From an uncultured SAR86 cluster bacterium (GTDB lineage: Bacteria > Pseudomonadota > Gammaproteobacteria > Magnimaribacterales > D2472): 37,218 nucleotides of DNA. The notes under the pieces are model-generated. The model made no database searches. It was not told where the DNA came from and was given only the letters and a program-made list of their open reading frames with translations. Positions 10,240 to 18,856 of the stretch are shown piece after piece (the stretch's first letter is position 1; each line of letters opens with the position of its first letter). The translations under genes were made by a program, and so were the position numbers. The stretch spans positions 103,808 through 141,025 of the forward strand of contig CACLXS010000002.1 in NCBI GenBank assembly GCA_902610905.1. The letters are read 5' to 3'.

Positions 10240-11485
10240 TTTTATCTCCTCTAATAATTTTTAAAATAGTATTGCATTGTTTTTGAAAAGAGCCTTGACC
10301 CTTTAAACAAACTTCTGCAGCTCTCTTAGACATATCATCTCTTAATTCATCATCATTTAGCAAGCTACTAGATGAATTAAGGAGCTCTTTTTCATCATGT
10401 ATTTGAAAACATGCATCATAATGCTTGAATTCATTTATAATATCCAAGAAATTTTTCATAAATGGGCCAACAATAAATGGGCATTTTTCGGATGCTGACT
10501 CAATAATATTATGCCCCCCATATTCCTTGAATAAACTACCTCCAACAAATGCTACTGTTGCCATTGAGTATAGATCTCTTAGTAAACCAGTAGCTTTTAT
10601 TACATGAACATTATGTTTAATAAAATCTTTTGGTATTTCTTTGCTTAATGATGAGTCTAAATTAAAATTAGTAAGCAACCTTTGAATTGACTCTGCTCTT
10701 TCTGGATGTCTTGGAGCAATTATCAATTTTAAATCTTCATAATCCTCCAAAAGCTTCAAGTACAAATTTATTATAATTTCATCCTCCTTTTTATGAGTGC
10801 TAGCTGCTAAAAAGATTTTTTCTTCAAAGTTATTTCGAAGAGGATTATTGTTAATTTCAACATCAAATTTGACTGAACCAACGCTACTAATTCTTTTTTC
10901 GTTAATTCCTAAAAGGTTAAATCTTTCTTTGTGAGCCTCACTTTGAACAAAAGCATGAGTAATTTTTGCGAAAACTTCTTTTGATAAAAGATTCAATTTT
11001 GTATAACGATTAAAAGATGACTCTGACATTCTTCCGTTTGACAGAATAACTGGGATTTTATTATTAAATGCCTGAGATATCATATTGGGCCATATTTCTG
11101 TTTCAAACAAAATTAGTGACTTTGGTTTATAAGTTTTGAAAAAATTTAAAATAAACCATTTGAAATCCCAAGGAGCATATACAACATCAATATCTAAACC
11201 AAAAATTTTTTTTGCTTCTCTAAGTCCTGTTGGAGTGGTTACAGTTAAAACAACATTTTCATGTGCAGCTATTTTTTTAACTATGTTTTGAGATGAAATA
11301 ACCTCGCCCAAACTTACAGCGTGAAACCAAACAATATCTTTTAATTGAGTTGTATTTTGATAAATTCCAAACCTGTTTAAAAAATGCTTTTTATAATCAG
11401 CGTCTTTTAAGCTCTTAAATAATATTCTTATAGCCATAAATGGCAAAGATAAAAATATTACAAAGTTATACAAAAATAGAATCAT
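10214..11485 (-). CDS. waaA: Kdo transferase (lipid IVA 3-deoxy-D-manno-octulosonate transferase)
   Basis: Attaches Kdo to lipid IVA at the inner membrane, starting the LPS core. The N terminus has a membrane anchor at about residues 2-20. The GT30 N-terminal domain shows WFHAVSLGEV, ETEIWPNMI and NGRMSESSFNRY. The GT-B C-terminal half shows AASTHKKEDE, APRHPERAE and FVGGSLFKEYGGHNIIESA. The 423 residues match the family. It starts with ATG, divergent from the LpxL-like gene 47 bases away, and its last 26 bases overlap glnB and hold the glnB ribosome site. Finding waaA directly ahead of glnB is unusual, but lipid A genes on both sides of the divergent gap make sense together. Confidence 0.95.
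   Translation of the reverse strand: MILFLYNFVIFLSLPFMAIRILFKSLKDADYKKHFLNRFGIYQNTTQLKDIVWFHAVSLGEVISSQNIVKKIAAHENVVLTVTTPTGLREAKKIFGLDIDVVYAPWDFKWFILNFFKTYKPKSLILFETEIWPNMISQAFNNKIPVILSNGRMSESSFNRYTKLNLLSKEVFAKITHAFVQSEAHKERFNLLGINEKRISSVGSVKFDVEINNNPLRNNFEEKIFLAASTHKKEDEIIINLYLKLLEDYEDLKLIIAPRHPERAESIQRLLTNFNLDSSLSKEIPKDFIKHNVHVIKATGLLRDLYSMATVAFVGGSLFKEYGGHNIIESASEKCPFIVGPFMKNFLDIINEFKHYDACFQIHDEKELLNSSSSLLNDDELRDDMSKRAAEVCLKGQGSFQKQCNTILKIIRGDKIEISNSNH
10245..10252 (-). promoter_or_regulatory. Ribosome binding site of glnB
   Basis: On the minus strand this reads AGAGGAGA, five bases before the TTG start of glnB and inside the last codons of waaA. It is one of the strongest Shine-Dalgarno sequences in a window where most genes have weak ones. 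It decides the non-ATG start. Confidence 0.75.
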
Positions 11486-11532
11486 TATTCATTCATTTAG
11501 AATATTAGTGTAATAATACAGCCTTATAATAT

Positions 11533-12405
11533 ATGAATAGAGCTTTATTAACACTTCTTGTGGGTTTTTGGAAACTTATATTGTTTCTTCCAAGACCTTT
11601 GCATAAGGTCTTTATATTAATTTTAGGTAATCTGCTTTATATCATCCCTCTTAAAAGAAATAAGATAAGTAGAAAAAATATTGATCTTTGTTTTCCGGAT
11701 ATGTCAAAAAGGAAAAGAAAAAATCTTCATAAAGCTAATGTAATTGCTTCTGCTCAAATAATTTTTGATTCAGGTATTGCCTGGTTCTGGTCTGATGAAA
11801 AAATTAAAAAAAATATTAATTACGAAATAAAAGGTATCGAATCTCTTGTTAATGAACAAAAAAATAATAATGGTGTCCTTTTATTTTTTAAACATTCGCT
11901 CCATCTTGAACTTGATGCAAGGTTGCTGGGTATGAATAGTGAGGTTTATGGTGTAGAGAGAGTTCATAATTCAGACTTGTTTAATGCCATCCAAACAAAA
12001 GGAAGATTAAAAAGTGTAAAAGATACTTGTGATAAAAATAATCCTATTAAATTTATAAGATGGCTTAAAAAAGGCAAAACCGTTCTTTATGCGACAGATC
12101 AAGATTATGGATTAAATCAGTCAGATGTTATTAATTTTTTTGGTCAGCCAGCTGCAACAATATCAGCTCCTTCTAAAATCATTAATACAACTAGTTGTAA
12201 AACATATTTTGTGAACACTTACATAGATTCAGGTAAATATATTATTGATATAGAAGAGTTGAACCTAAATCACCTGAATGGATCAAATTTTTCTCAAAGC
12301 TTAAATGACTTTATGGAGAAAAAAATTAGAAACAATCCTGATGAATATTTATGGCAACACCGAAGATTCAAATCAACGCTTGGTAAAAAAGACTTTTATG
12401 CATGA
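11533..12405 (+). CDS. LpxL/HtrB-type lipid A acyltransferase
   Basis: Member of the LpxL/LpxM/MsbB acyltransferase family, which transfers a secondary acyl chain to Kdo-lipid IVA. The N terminus has a membrane-associated segment (about 5-40) ending at Lys/Arg-rich KRNKISRKNIDLCFP, a family hallmark. The catalytic HX4E motif is HSLHLE (H121, E126). Later come TDQDYG and a FFGQPA motif, matching the DQDYG/FFG signature. At 290 residues it is close to the usual 300-310. Whether it acts as LpxL, LpxM or LpxP cannot be decided. It is divergent from waaA and overlaps the next gene by 8 nt. Confidence 0.9.
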   Translation: MNRALLTLLVGFWKLILFLPRPLHKVFILILGNLLYIIPLKRNKISRKNIDLCFPDMSKRKRKNLHKANVIASAQIIFDSGIAWFWSDEKIKKNINYEIKGIESLVNEQKNNNGVLLFFKHSLHLELDARLLGMNSEVYGVERVHNSDLFNAIQTKGRLKSVKDTCDKNNPIKFIRWLKKGKTVLYATDQDYGLNQSDVINFFGQPAATISAPSKIINTTSCKTYFVNTYIDSGKYIIDIEELNLNHLNGSNFSQSLNDFMEKKIRNNPDEYLWQHRRFKSTLGKKDFYA

Positions 12406-13012
12406 AAATTTGACTGATTTCGATTCTATAAAAGGTTTTTTAGATCACGAAGAAGGCATCCTTTTATATAAAATGGCTAAAAAATATTGTATTAAAACTT
12501 TTGCAGTTGAGATTGGGTCTTATTGCGGAAAATCAGCATGCTATATCGGTATGGGATGCAAAGAAAATAGAACTCATCTTTTAACAATTGACCATCACAG
12601 GGGGTCCGAAGAACAACAGTATGGAGAAGAATATTTTGATCCAGAAGAATATGATTATGAAAAAGAAAGGGTTGATACTTTACCAAGCTTATTAAAAAAT
12701 ATATCTAGGTTTCAATTAGATGAATATATTAAAGTCATGGTTGGAACATCTAAATCTGCATCAGAAAAAATAAAGAATGAAATAGATTTTTTATTCATTG
12801 ATGGTAGCCATACTTTTGAATCAGCAAGAGCTGATTACGAATCATGGAAAGAAAAAATTAGGGTTGGAGGCATTCTTACAATTCATGACATCTATGACTC
12901 TGAACTTGAAGGTGGGCAGGCTCCTAGAGAAATATTTAAAAAAGCTCTAGAAGAAAATTTTAAATTTGTAGATAGAGTTAAAAGTTTAGTTGCTCTTGAA
13001 AAAATTTCCTAA
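12398..13012 (+). CDS. Class I SAM-dependent methyltransferase (Methyltransf_24-like)
   Basis: A 204-residue protein with a Rossmann-type SAM fold. Motif I is VEIGSYCGKSACYIG, an acidic residue follows in LLTIDHHRG, and the later IDFLFIDGSHTFESARADYESW is typical of the Methyltransf_24 family. RVGGILTIHDI is the final strand region. The substrate is unknown; relatives often occur in glycan and natural-product clusters. I chose the ATG at 12398, which overlaps the LpxL-like stop by 8 nt (ATGCATGA). An in-frame ATG at 12305 would add 31 residues but overlap the upstream gene by 101 nt. Its 3' end overlaps the convergent toroid gene by 27 nt. Confidence 0.8.
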   Translation: MHENLTDFDSIKGFLDHEEGILLYKMAKKYCIKTFAVEIGSYCGKSACYIGMGCKENRTHLLTIDHHRGSEEQQYGEEYFDPEEYDYEKERVDTLPSLLKNISRFQLDEYIKVMVGTSKSASEKIKNEIDFLFIDGSHTFESARADYESWKEKIRVGGILTIHDIYDSELEGGQAPREIFKKALEENFKFVDRVKSLVALEKIS

Positions 13013-13978
13013 TTCTAGAAAGACATTAACAGAGGATTCATTAGGGCCTAAATCATAGAAAGATAAGGCATGAGCTGCAATAATTACAGCGGCATTTGTC
13101 CAAGTTGAATTCTCCTCTGGCCAAAAGATTTCCATATCATATTGATATCCTGTTGGAAAAATTCCATCTTTATCTTGAAATTGCTGAATATCATTAAATA
13201 TCTCTTTTGCAATGTTTTCATTGCCATGTATTAATGCAGATATTACACATTCAGAACTCTCGGCGATTGTTACCCATGGCTCTTCAGCAACACACTTTAC
13301 TCCAAGTCCCTTGATATAGTATTTATCTAACGATTCTAAAAATTCATTCTTGTTATTTTTTATGCCAGCTAAAAAAGGATAATAAAAATCCATCGAGAAT
13401 CTAGATCTATCAATACCATCCCTATTAAATTTTTCTTGCCACATGTTGATTTTAAATTCAGGAAAACTTTTATTTTTTGCAACCAAAGATAGGAAGATAG
13501 ACATAGAAGCAGTAATTAATGAATTATCCGAATATCCATTACAATCTTTTGCCCAATAAAAATAACCATCTTGATCTTTAAAGTCATTGAGAGTTTCAAA
13601 AATATTTTCAAGCTTTATAAGTTGTTCATTAGTAAGAATTTTATTGTAATCTTGATCTTGATCAATCAAGTTCGCTTGGATAAGGGGTATGATAATGTAT
13701 GGAGCATGATGACTTTCATAGTGAAGTTTTGTTGGTTTTTCGTTGATAAATTCAGCATAAATTAACCCATCTTCATTAAGGTTTGTAAAAAACCAATTTA
13801 CGCCTCTCCAAAAAGAATCCCATTCTTCATATATAGCCAATGCTATTAAACATTCACAATGATCCCAAGGATCACATTTACCCTGTTCATCCCATAAAAT
13901 TGCACCACTTGATGATTGGTTTGTAATAATCCAATTTTTAGATGGCTCAAATTTTTTCTTATAATCCAACCAATTCAT
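12986..13978 (-). CDS. Alpha/alpha-toroid protein (prenyltransferase/squalene-oxidase-repeat-like)
   Basis: A soluble 330-residue protein with no signal peptide. Its pattern suggests an alpha/alpha toroid: recurring turns with DG (LNEDGLIYAEF near 67-77, DQDGYFYW near 135-142, DKDGIFPTGYQYD near 269-281) between helices. Polar conserved-looking clusters are DPWDHCE at 36-42, AEEPWVTIAESSE at 231-243 and WTNAA at 293-297. From memory, similar proteins labelled prenyltransferase occur in actinobacteria beside a GT4 glycosyltransferase and a class I methyltransferase, the same company as here. True prenyltransferase activity is not shown; a glycan- or lipid-modifying role is inference. It overlaps the upstream methyltransferase by 4 nt (ATGA). 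Confidence 0.7.
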   Translation of the reverse strand: MNWLDYKKKFEPSKNWIITNQSSSGAILWDEQGKCDPWDHCECLIALAIYEEWDSFWRGVNWFFTNLNEDGLIYAEFINEKPTKLHYESHHAPYIIIPLIQANLIDQDQDYNKILTNEQLIKLENIFETLNDFKDQDGYFYWAKDCNGYSDNSLITASMSIFLSLVAKNKSFPEFKINMWQEKFNRDGIDRSRFSMDFYYPFLAGIKNNKNEFLESLDKYYIKGLGVKCVAEEPWVTIAESSECVISALIHGNENIAKEIFNDIQQFQDKDGIFPTGYQYDMEIFWPEENSTWTNAAVIIAAHALSFYDLGPNESSVNVFLELGNFFKSN

Positions 13979-14679
13979 TTTTTTGTAAAATAAAAAGAAA
14001 TGCTTTTACCTAGGATTGGATTCAGTAATTTATCAATAAAATCTATCCATTTTGGTTTTTTAAGAATATGTAATTCAAGAAATTTTTTATACCAACTTAC
14101 TAAAAAATTTGAATCTTGGCTTTTCCAGAACAAACATCTCAACCACCAGTATGCAGAGTGAATAGAATGAAATCTTTCTGATGCATCAAAAATAAAACCT
14201 TTTTTTGTAATATCTTTAACTAGTGATTTTTTTTTGAAGATTCTTAAATGTCCTCCAGGTTGATTCTGATATTCTTTAGACAACATCCAACAAATTTTTT
14301 CTGGGAATTCTGCTGGAACACTTGCAAGAAACTTTCCTCCAGGTTTTAAAACTCGAAAAATTTCATCTATGGCATGTCTATATTCATGAAGATGTTCTAA
14401 TACTTCAGAACATATTATTAAATCAAACGTATTATTTTTAAATGGTAACTTATAGGCTGAACCGCTCAAAAAAGATGTTTGGTTATTAGAGATTGATTCA
14501 AAATATTCTAATCCTTCTAATGATTTATCCAAAGATTCCAAATGAGGATCAAGACCTACACATTGAATATTTGGAAATGACTCCATGACCGCAAAAACAT
14601 GCCTACCCTCACCGCAGCCTAAATCAAGCATTATGCCATGGTCAGGTAATTGTATTTTTGATAAATCAAAGGTTAGCAT
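13975..14679 (-). CDS. Class I SAM-dependent methyltransferase
   Basis: A 234-residue methyltransferase of the Methyltransf_11 type. Motif I is LDLGCGEGRH at 18-27, the acidic SAM ribose ligand is probably D44 in VGLDPH, and motif post-II reads FDLIICSEVLEHL at 85-97. FRVLKPGGKFLASVP follows. The C-terminal region (about 170-234) is aromatic and basic, perhaps membrane-associated. It is the middle gene of a tight trio: its ATG overlaps the GT4 stop by 7 nt (ATGCTAA) and its stop overlaps the toroid start by 4 nt. Substrate unknown; a sugar or lipid-linked sugar product of the GT4 enzyme is a reasonable inference. Confidence 0.85.
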   Translation of the reverse strand: MLTFDLSKIQLPDHGIMLDLGCGEGRHVFAVMESFPNIQCVGLDPHLESLDKSLEGLEYFESISNNQTSFLSGSAYKLPFKNNTFDLIICSEVLEHLHEYRHAIDEIFRVLKPGGKFLASVPAEFPEKICWMLSKEYQNQPGGHLRIFKKKSLVKDITKKGFIFDASERFHSIHSAYWWLRCLFWKSQDSNFLVSWYKKFLELHILKKPKWIDFIDKLLNPILGKSISFYFTKK

Positions 14680-15920
14680 TTATGAAAATCATTAATGGTT
14701 TTACTAATTATATCCTCATATTCTTCAGTAATTTTTAACCAATTAAAATTATCAATAATATGCTGCCTTCCCTTTACTGCAATTTTTTTATAGTGTGAAT
14801 AATCATTCAAAATACTTCTGATTGAGTTGGATAGTTCATTCGTATTTTTTGGTGGAATTAACCTTGCATAATCACCAACCAATTCTGGAATCGAAGAAGC
14901 GTTAGTAGCAATTAAAGGAATTTCACAACTCATTGCTTCAATAACGGGATATCCAAAGCCCTCATATAGTGAGCTCACAATTGCTATTGAGCTGGATGCA
15001 TACTCTTTTGCTATTTCTTCTTTTGTTAAATCAGTCTTAAAAAAAACTTTATCTTTTATGCCTAATTCATCAATTAGTCTTGATGTATGACCACCCTTTT
15101 TTAATTTTCCAATGACCGTGAGTGAAATTTCTGGAAAATCATCAGTTAAGCTTTCGAGCGATTTTAATGAATAGTCCAAGCCTTTAAGAGCTACATCAGC
15201 ACTTGCAGTTGTGATAAGTTTTGTTGGATTTCTTTTAATTTCGTTGTATGGAATAAAGATATCAATATCTAGACCATTATTGATAACATTTATATTTTCT
15301 TTGTTTACACTAAAGTCACTTGCAATATCTTTACGAGAGTTAAATGATGGTGTAACTATTTTTTTTAATTGTGGTGCTACCTTTTTTTGCATTTTCAAGA
15401 ATGAATACCATCTATGCCTTGAAAGTCTGTACATAAGACTTCTATTTGACTGCAGCTCAAATTTATAATCTTTTGTTATTGGATGATGAATTATTTCGAG
15501 TAAAGGAAATTTTTTTTGGATTTCAAGCAATCCATAACTTATCGATTGATTATCAATAACAATATCAAACTGATTATTGATATCTAAAAACTTTTTAGCT
15601 CTTTCACCAAAAGTTCTCATTTCTGGGAATCCTCCAAAAAAAGTCGAAAAAAATTCATAGAAATCTATAGCTCTTTTATTTTTTTTATTTATAAAAATTT
15701 TTAACCGATCTTTAAAAGAAAAGGTTTGAAATAAGTCCAGCCCTGGCAATTTTATTAAATTTACTTTTTCATCTAGATTTGGATATGGCGGACCCGATAT
15801 CACATCAACTTGATGCCCCTTATATGAAAGTGCTTTTGATATATCATGGATATAGATACCCTGACCCCCACCAAAAGGTGCACTTCTGTAACTTAGTATT
15901 GCTATGTTAAGTTTTTGCAA
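14673..15920 (-). CDS. GT4-family glycosyltransferase
   Basis: A 415-residue GT-B fold glycosyltransferase. The acceptor-side N terminus reads AILSYRSAPFGGGQGIYIHDI, with the glycine-rich loop at 17-23. The donor-side half has TTASADVALKGLDY near 238-250 and the EX7E motif YEGFGYPVIEAM with E320 and E328. No signal peptide or membrane span is seen, so it works on the cytoplasmic side. The start is TTG at 15918-15920, five bases after the ilvE stop; no ATG alternative exists near the conserved N terminus. It is the first gene of the glycosyltransferase-methyltransferase-toroid trio. Donor and acceptor are unknown. Confidence 0.9.
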   Translation of the reverse strand: MQKLNIAILSYRSAPFGGGQGIYIHDISKALSYKGHQVDVISGPPYPNLDEKVNLIKLPGLDLFQTFSFKDRLKIFINKKNKRAIDFYEFFSTFFGGFPEMRTFGERAKKFLDINNQFDIVIDNQSISYGLLEIQKKFPLLEIIHHPITKDYKFELQSNRSLMYRLSRHRWYSFLKMQKKVAPQLKKIVTPSFNSRKDIASDFSVNKENINVINNGLDIDIFIPYNEIKRNPTKLITTASADVALKGLDYSLKSLESLTDDFPEISLTVIGKLKKGGHTSRLIDELGIKDKVFFKTDLTKEEIAKEYASSSIAIVSSLYEGFGYPVIEAMSCEIPLIATNASSIPELVGDYARLIPPKNTNELSNSIRSILNDYSHYKKIAVKGRQHIIDNFNWLKITEEYEDIISKTINDFHKC

Positions 15921-15925
15921 AATAA

Positions 15926-16849
15926 TTAACTAAAGACTTTGCTTAACCAGTCTTTATAATTATTATTTCTACCACTTACAATATCGACATAAGCAGTTTG
16001 GAGCTTCTCTGTTATTGGGCCAATTGACCCTGATCCAATTAAAATTTCATCAACTTTAGAAATCGGAGTGATTTCAACAGCAGTACCAGTAAAGAATACT
16101 TCATCACTGCTAACTAGTTCTTCAAAAGTTATATCTTTTTCAGTAACTTCAAAACCAAAATCTTCTGCAATCTTTATAACTGATTGTCTAGTAATTCCAT
16201 TTAAACAGTGATCTGTTTTAGGGGTGCTAATCTTATTAGCTTTAACAATAAAAATATTTTCCCCACTTCCCTCAGAAATATAACCATTTTTATCTAAAAG
16301 CAAAGCTTCATCAGCGCCTTTAGAAAGTGCCTCATGAAGTGCCATAGTTGAATTTATATAAGTTCCTATAATCTTATATCCTGAATGAATAGGATTGCTG
16401 TATTGTTCAAATGAAGATTTAATAATAGATATTCCATTTTTTTTAGCCTCTGGACTCATATATGAAGGCCACTCCCATGCAGCTATAGCAACATTTACGG
16501 ATAATTCTGTTGCTCTTATGCCCAAAGACTCGCTTCCTAAGAAAACGATTGGCCTTAGATAGCCTTCATCGAGTTCATTCTTTATAAAAATATCTTTCTG
16601 TACTTTATTCAGTTCTTCAACTGAATAAGGTACATTTATTCCAATTTTATCAGCTGCTGAAAAAAGTCTTTCAGTATGATCGTTCAACCTAAAAATTGCT
16701 GGCCCTTTATCTGTTTTATATGCTCTTACACCCTCAAAAACACCAGTACCGTAATGGACTGTGTGAGAAAGTATATGCACAGAACTTTCATCCCATTTTT
16801 CATAGGTACCATTTTTCCATATATATTTTAAATCTGTATTTACAAACAT
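15926..16849 (-). CDS. ilvE: Branched-chain amino acid aminotransferase
   Basis: PLP enzyme of fold type IV that transaminates the keto acids of Val, Leu and Ile. The 307 residues match E. coli IlvE. Visible features are HYGTGVFEGVRAY near 32-44, the PLP Lys at 159 in SGYKIIGTYINS, and the NGYISEGSGENIF signature (about 188-200). DEVFFTGTAVEITPI lies toward the C terminus. It starts with ATG and faces the sugar mutase gene across 66 bases that contain an imperfect dyad. It may be transcribed together with the GT4 trio, since the next gene begins five bases after its stop. Confidence 0.95.
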   Translation of the reverse strand: MFVNTDLKYIWKNGTYEKWDESSVHILSHTVHYGTGVFEGVRAYKTDKGPAIFRLNDHTERLFSAADKIGINVPYSVEELNKVQKDIFIKNELDEGYLRPIVFLGSESLGIRATELSVNVAIAAWEWPSYMSPEAKKNGISIIKSSFEQYSNPIHSGYKIIGTYINSTMALHEALSKGADEALLLDKNGYISEGSGENIFIVKANKISTPKTDHCLNGITRQSVIKIAEDFGFEVTEKDITFEELVSSDEVFFTGTAVEITPISKVDEILIGSGSIGPITEKLQTAYVDIVSGRNNNYKDWLSKVFS

Positions 16850-16860
16850 ATTTACAAGAT

Positions 16861-16881
16861 ATAATAACGACTCGCTATTAT
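16861..16881. promoter_or_regulatory. Imperfect dyad between ilvE and the sugar mutase gene
   Basis: Arms ATAATAACG and CGCTATTAT flank a 3-base centre (8 of 9 positions pair). Each arm carries TATTAT reading toward one of the divergent genes, so both -10 elements may sit within one symmetric site. This is inference from sequence only. Confidence 0.35.
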
Positions 16882-16915
16882 GACAAACTAAACAACATAA
16901 CTAAAGGAAAGAATC

Positions 16916-18283
16916 ATGATCTTAGAGTCTATATTTCGTGAAAATGATATTAGAGGAACTTACCCAGAAGAATTAAATGAATCAGTTATTAAAGAAGTTG
17001 CAAAAGGAATTGCAAAAAAATGCTTTCAAGAAGATATTACCTCTATTGTTGTTGCTAGGGATGGAAGATTGTCAGGAGAGTCTTTGTTAACAACTTTTTG
17101 TGAAGCTATTTCACAATATGGTATAGATGTTAAAAACATTGGCCTAGCCACTAGTCCAATGCTTTATTTTGCAGCAAAAAAAGAAAATTCAAAAAGTGGA
17201 ATCATGATAACAGGTAGTCATAACCCTAAAAACTACAATGGAATCAAAATGGTTATTAATGATAATTCCGTTTCTGGCAGTGAAATCCTAAATCTCATCA
17301 AAAATGATGAGATTTTAAACGATTCATTAACAGGGAATATTATTTATAGTGACATAAAAGAAATGTATATCTCTGAAATCCTTGAGAATATCAAAACAGA
17401 ATTAAGTGAACTCAAAGTGGTAATTGATAGCGGTAATGGTGCTGCTGGTTTTGTCGCACCTGAGCTATTTAAAAGATTGGGTTGTAATGTGATTGAGCTT
17501 TATAGTGAAGTGGATGGAAATTTTCCTAATCATCACCCAGACCCTGGCAAATTAGATAATCTAGAAGATATTATCTATGAAGTTAAAGACAAAAACGCTG
17601 ATATTGGTTTTGCATTTGATGGAGATGGCGACCGAGTTGGTCTTATTACAAATTTAGGTGACATAATATTTCCTGATAAACAAATGATGTTATTTTCAGA
17701 AGATATTTTAAATAGTAAGAAAGGGTCTATTGTTTTTGATGTCAAATGCTCTAATCATTTAAGCAATTTAATTTTAAAAAATGGCGGAACTCCAATAATG
17801 GCACCTACTGGTCATTTTCATATTAAAAAAGCAATTAAAAAAAATAACGCTTTATTAGGTGGTGAAATGAGTGGTCATATCTTCTTTAACGATAAATGGT
17901 ATGGATTTGATGATGGTCCATATGCTGCTGTAAGAGCTGCAGAAATTCTTGCAAAATCAAATAAATCAATCTCAGATATTTTTAGAGAATTTCCAGAATC
18001 TTTCTCAACACCTGAGCTAAATATAACGGTTACTGATGAAAATAAATTTGAAATTATTGATAGATTTTTGACTAATTCTAATATTGATGGAGATAAAATC
18101 TTAATTGATGGATTAAGAGTAAATTTTAATGATGGATGGGGTCTTTTAAGGGCATCTAATACCTCTCCAAAGCTTGTAATGAGATTTGAAGGTGATACAA
18201 AAGAATCAATGAATAGAATACAAAATGAATTTATTTCAGAACTATCTCGCATTTGTCCTGAGATTGATATAAATTTAGATTAA
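16916..18283 (+). CDS. algC: Phosphomannomutase/phosphoglucomutase (AlgC/ManB type)
   Basis: Interconverts hexose 6-phosphates and 1-phosphates, feeding nucleotide sugars for LPS and surface glycans. The 455 residues show the whole family set: the FRENDIRG N terminus, the phosphoserine loop TGSHNPKNYNG with Ser101, and the magnesium loop DGDGDR with D235, D237 and D239. The sugar loop is GGEMSGH, and NTSPKLVMRFEG near the end is the phosphate-binding loop. A Shine-Dalgarno AAGGAAA lies about five bases before the ATG. It precedes a SlmA-type gene by 3 bases; in pseudomonads algC and slmA homologues also sit close together. Mannose versus glucose preference cannot be read from sequence. Confidence 0.93.
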   Translation: MILESIFRENDIRGTYPEELNESVIKEVAKGIAKKCFQEDITSIVVARDGRLSGESLLTTFCEAISQYGIDVKNIGLATSPMLYFAAKKENSKSGIMITGSHNPKNYNGIKMVINDNSVSGSEILNLIKNDEILNDSLTGNIIYSDIKEMYISEILENIKTELSELKVVIDSGNGAAGFVAPELFKRLGCNVIELYSEVDGNFPNHHPDPGKLDNLEDIIYEVKDKNADIGFAFDGDGDRVGLITNLGDIIFPDKQMMLFSEDILNSKKGSIVFDVKCSNHLSNLILKNGGTPIMAPTGHFHIKKAIKKNNALLGGEMSGHIFFNDKWYGFDDGPYAAVRAAEILAKSNKSISDIFREFPESFSTPELNITVTDENKFEIIDRFLTNSNIDGDKILIDGLRVNFNDGWGLLRASNTSPKLVMRFEGDTKESMNRIQNEFISELSRICPEIDINLD

Positions 18284-18286
18284 CTA

Positions 18287-18856
18287 ATGAAAAATGATAG
18301 AAAAAATATTATTTTGCAATCTTTAGCGAGCCTTCTTGAAGAAAGAAACCTGTCTAAAATTACTACTGCCCTTCTTGCAGAAAAATCTGAAATTACTGAA
18401 GCGGCACTTTATAGACATTTCCCCAGTAAAAGAACTATCTATGCCGAGCTTTTTTCCTTTTGTGATAATGCTATCTTTAATAAATGTGCTGAATTGAAAA
18501 AATCAGATTTAAGTTCAAAAGATAAAGTTAAAAACACTTTTCTTTTTTTTATGATATTTATTGAAAAAAATAAAGGGTTTGCAAGACTTGTTTCGAGAGA
18601 AGCTCTGTCAACTGATGAACAAAATGTCTCAGATGCAGTGAATCAATTCTTTGAAAGATTAGAGCTATCTATAAAACAAATGTTAGCTGAGGACTCCGAT
18701 AATTTAATTGCGCAACCTGGTATATCTGCACAACTTATAGTTACCTGCCTTGAAGGCAATGTTGGGAGATATATTAGATCTAAATTTAAAGACTCACCAA
18801 GCAACTATATTGAAAATGTTTGGGAACTTCTTTCTGTAAATATATTTAAGAAATAA
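18287..18856 (+). CDS. slmA: TetR-family protein, SlmA-like nucleoid occlusion factor
   Basis: The 189 residues begin with a TetR helix-turn-helix that closely follows SlmA: ILQSLASLLEERN, KITTALLAEKSEITEAALYRHFPSK (residues about 9-48). The C-terminal half keeps QFFERLELSIKQML and CLEGNVGRYIRSKFKDSP, equivalent to the SlmA CEGMLSRFVRSEFKYRPT region. SlmA binds DNA away from the terminus and blocks FtsZ rings over the nucleoid. It follows algC by 3 bases and ends directly against the convergent PBP1A stop, with no intergenic base. A generic TetR repressor is the alternative, but N- and C-terminal similarity both favour SlmA. Confidence 0.85.
   Translation: MKNDRKNIILQSLASLLEERNLSKITTALLAEKSEITEAALYRHFPSKRTIYAELFSFCDNAIFNKCAELKKSDLSSKDKVKNTFLFFMIFIEKNKGFARLVSREALSTDEQNVSDAVNQFFERLELSIKQMLAEDSDNLIAQPGISAQLIVTCLEGNVGRYIRSKFKDSPSNYIENVWELLSVNIFKK

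Noticed and set aside
10082-10264. 60-codon plus-strand frame across glnB
   Set aside because: It is antisense to the conserved PII T-loop region and has no recognisable content or ribosome site.
11525-11530. TATAAT just before the LpxL-type gene
   Set aside because: It is only two bases from the ATG, so transcription from it would start inside the gene and miss the start codon. It is probably chance in AT-rich DNA.
12305-12397. Longer N terminus for the small methyltransferase
   Set aside because: It would overlap the LpxL-type gene by 101 nt. The ATG at 12398 gives the common 8-nt overlap and starts right before the conserved domain.
17875-18252. 125-codon open frame on the minus strand inside algC
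   Set aside because: It is fully antisense to a well-conserved mutase, Ser/Leu/Ile-rich without any family motif, and typical of antisense shadows in AT-rich genes.
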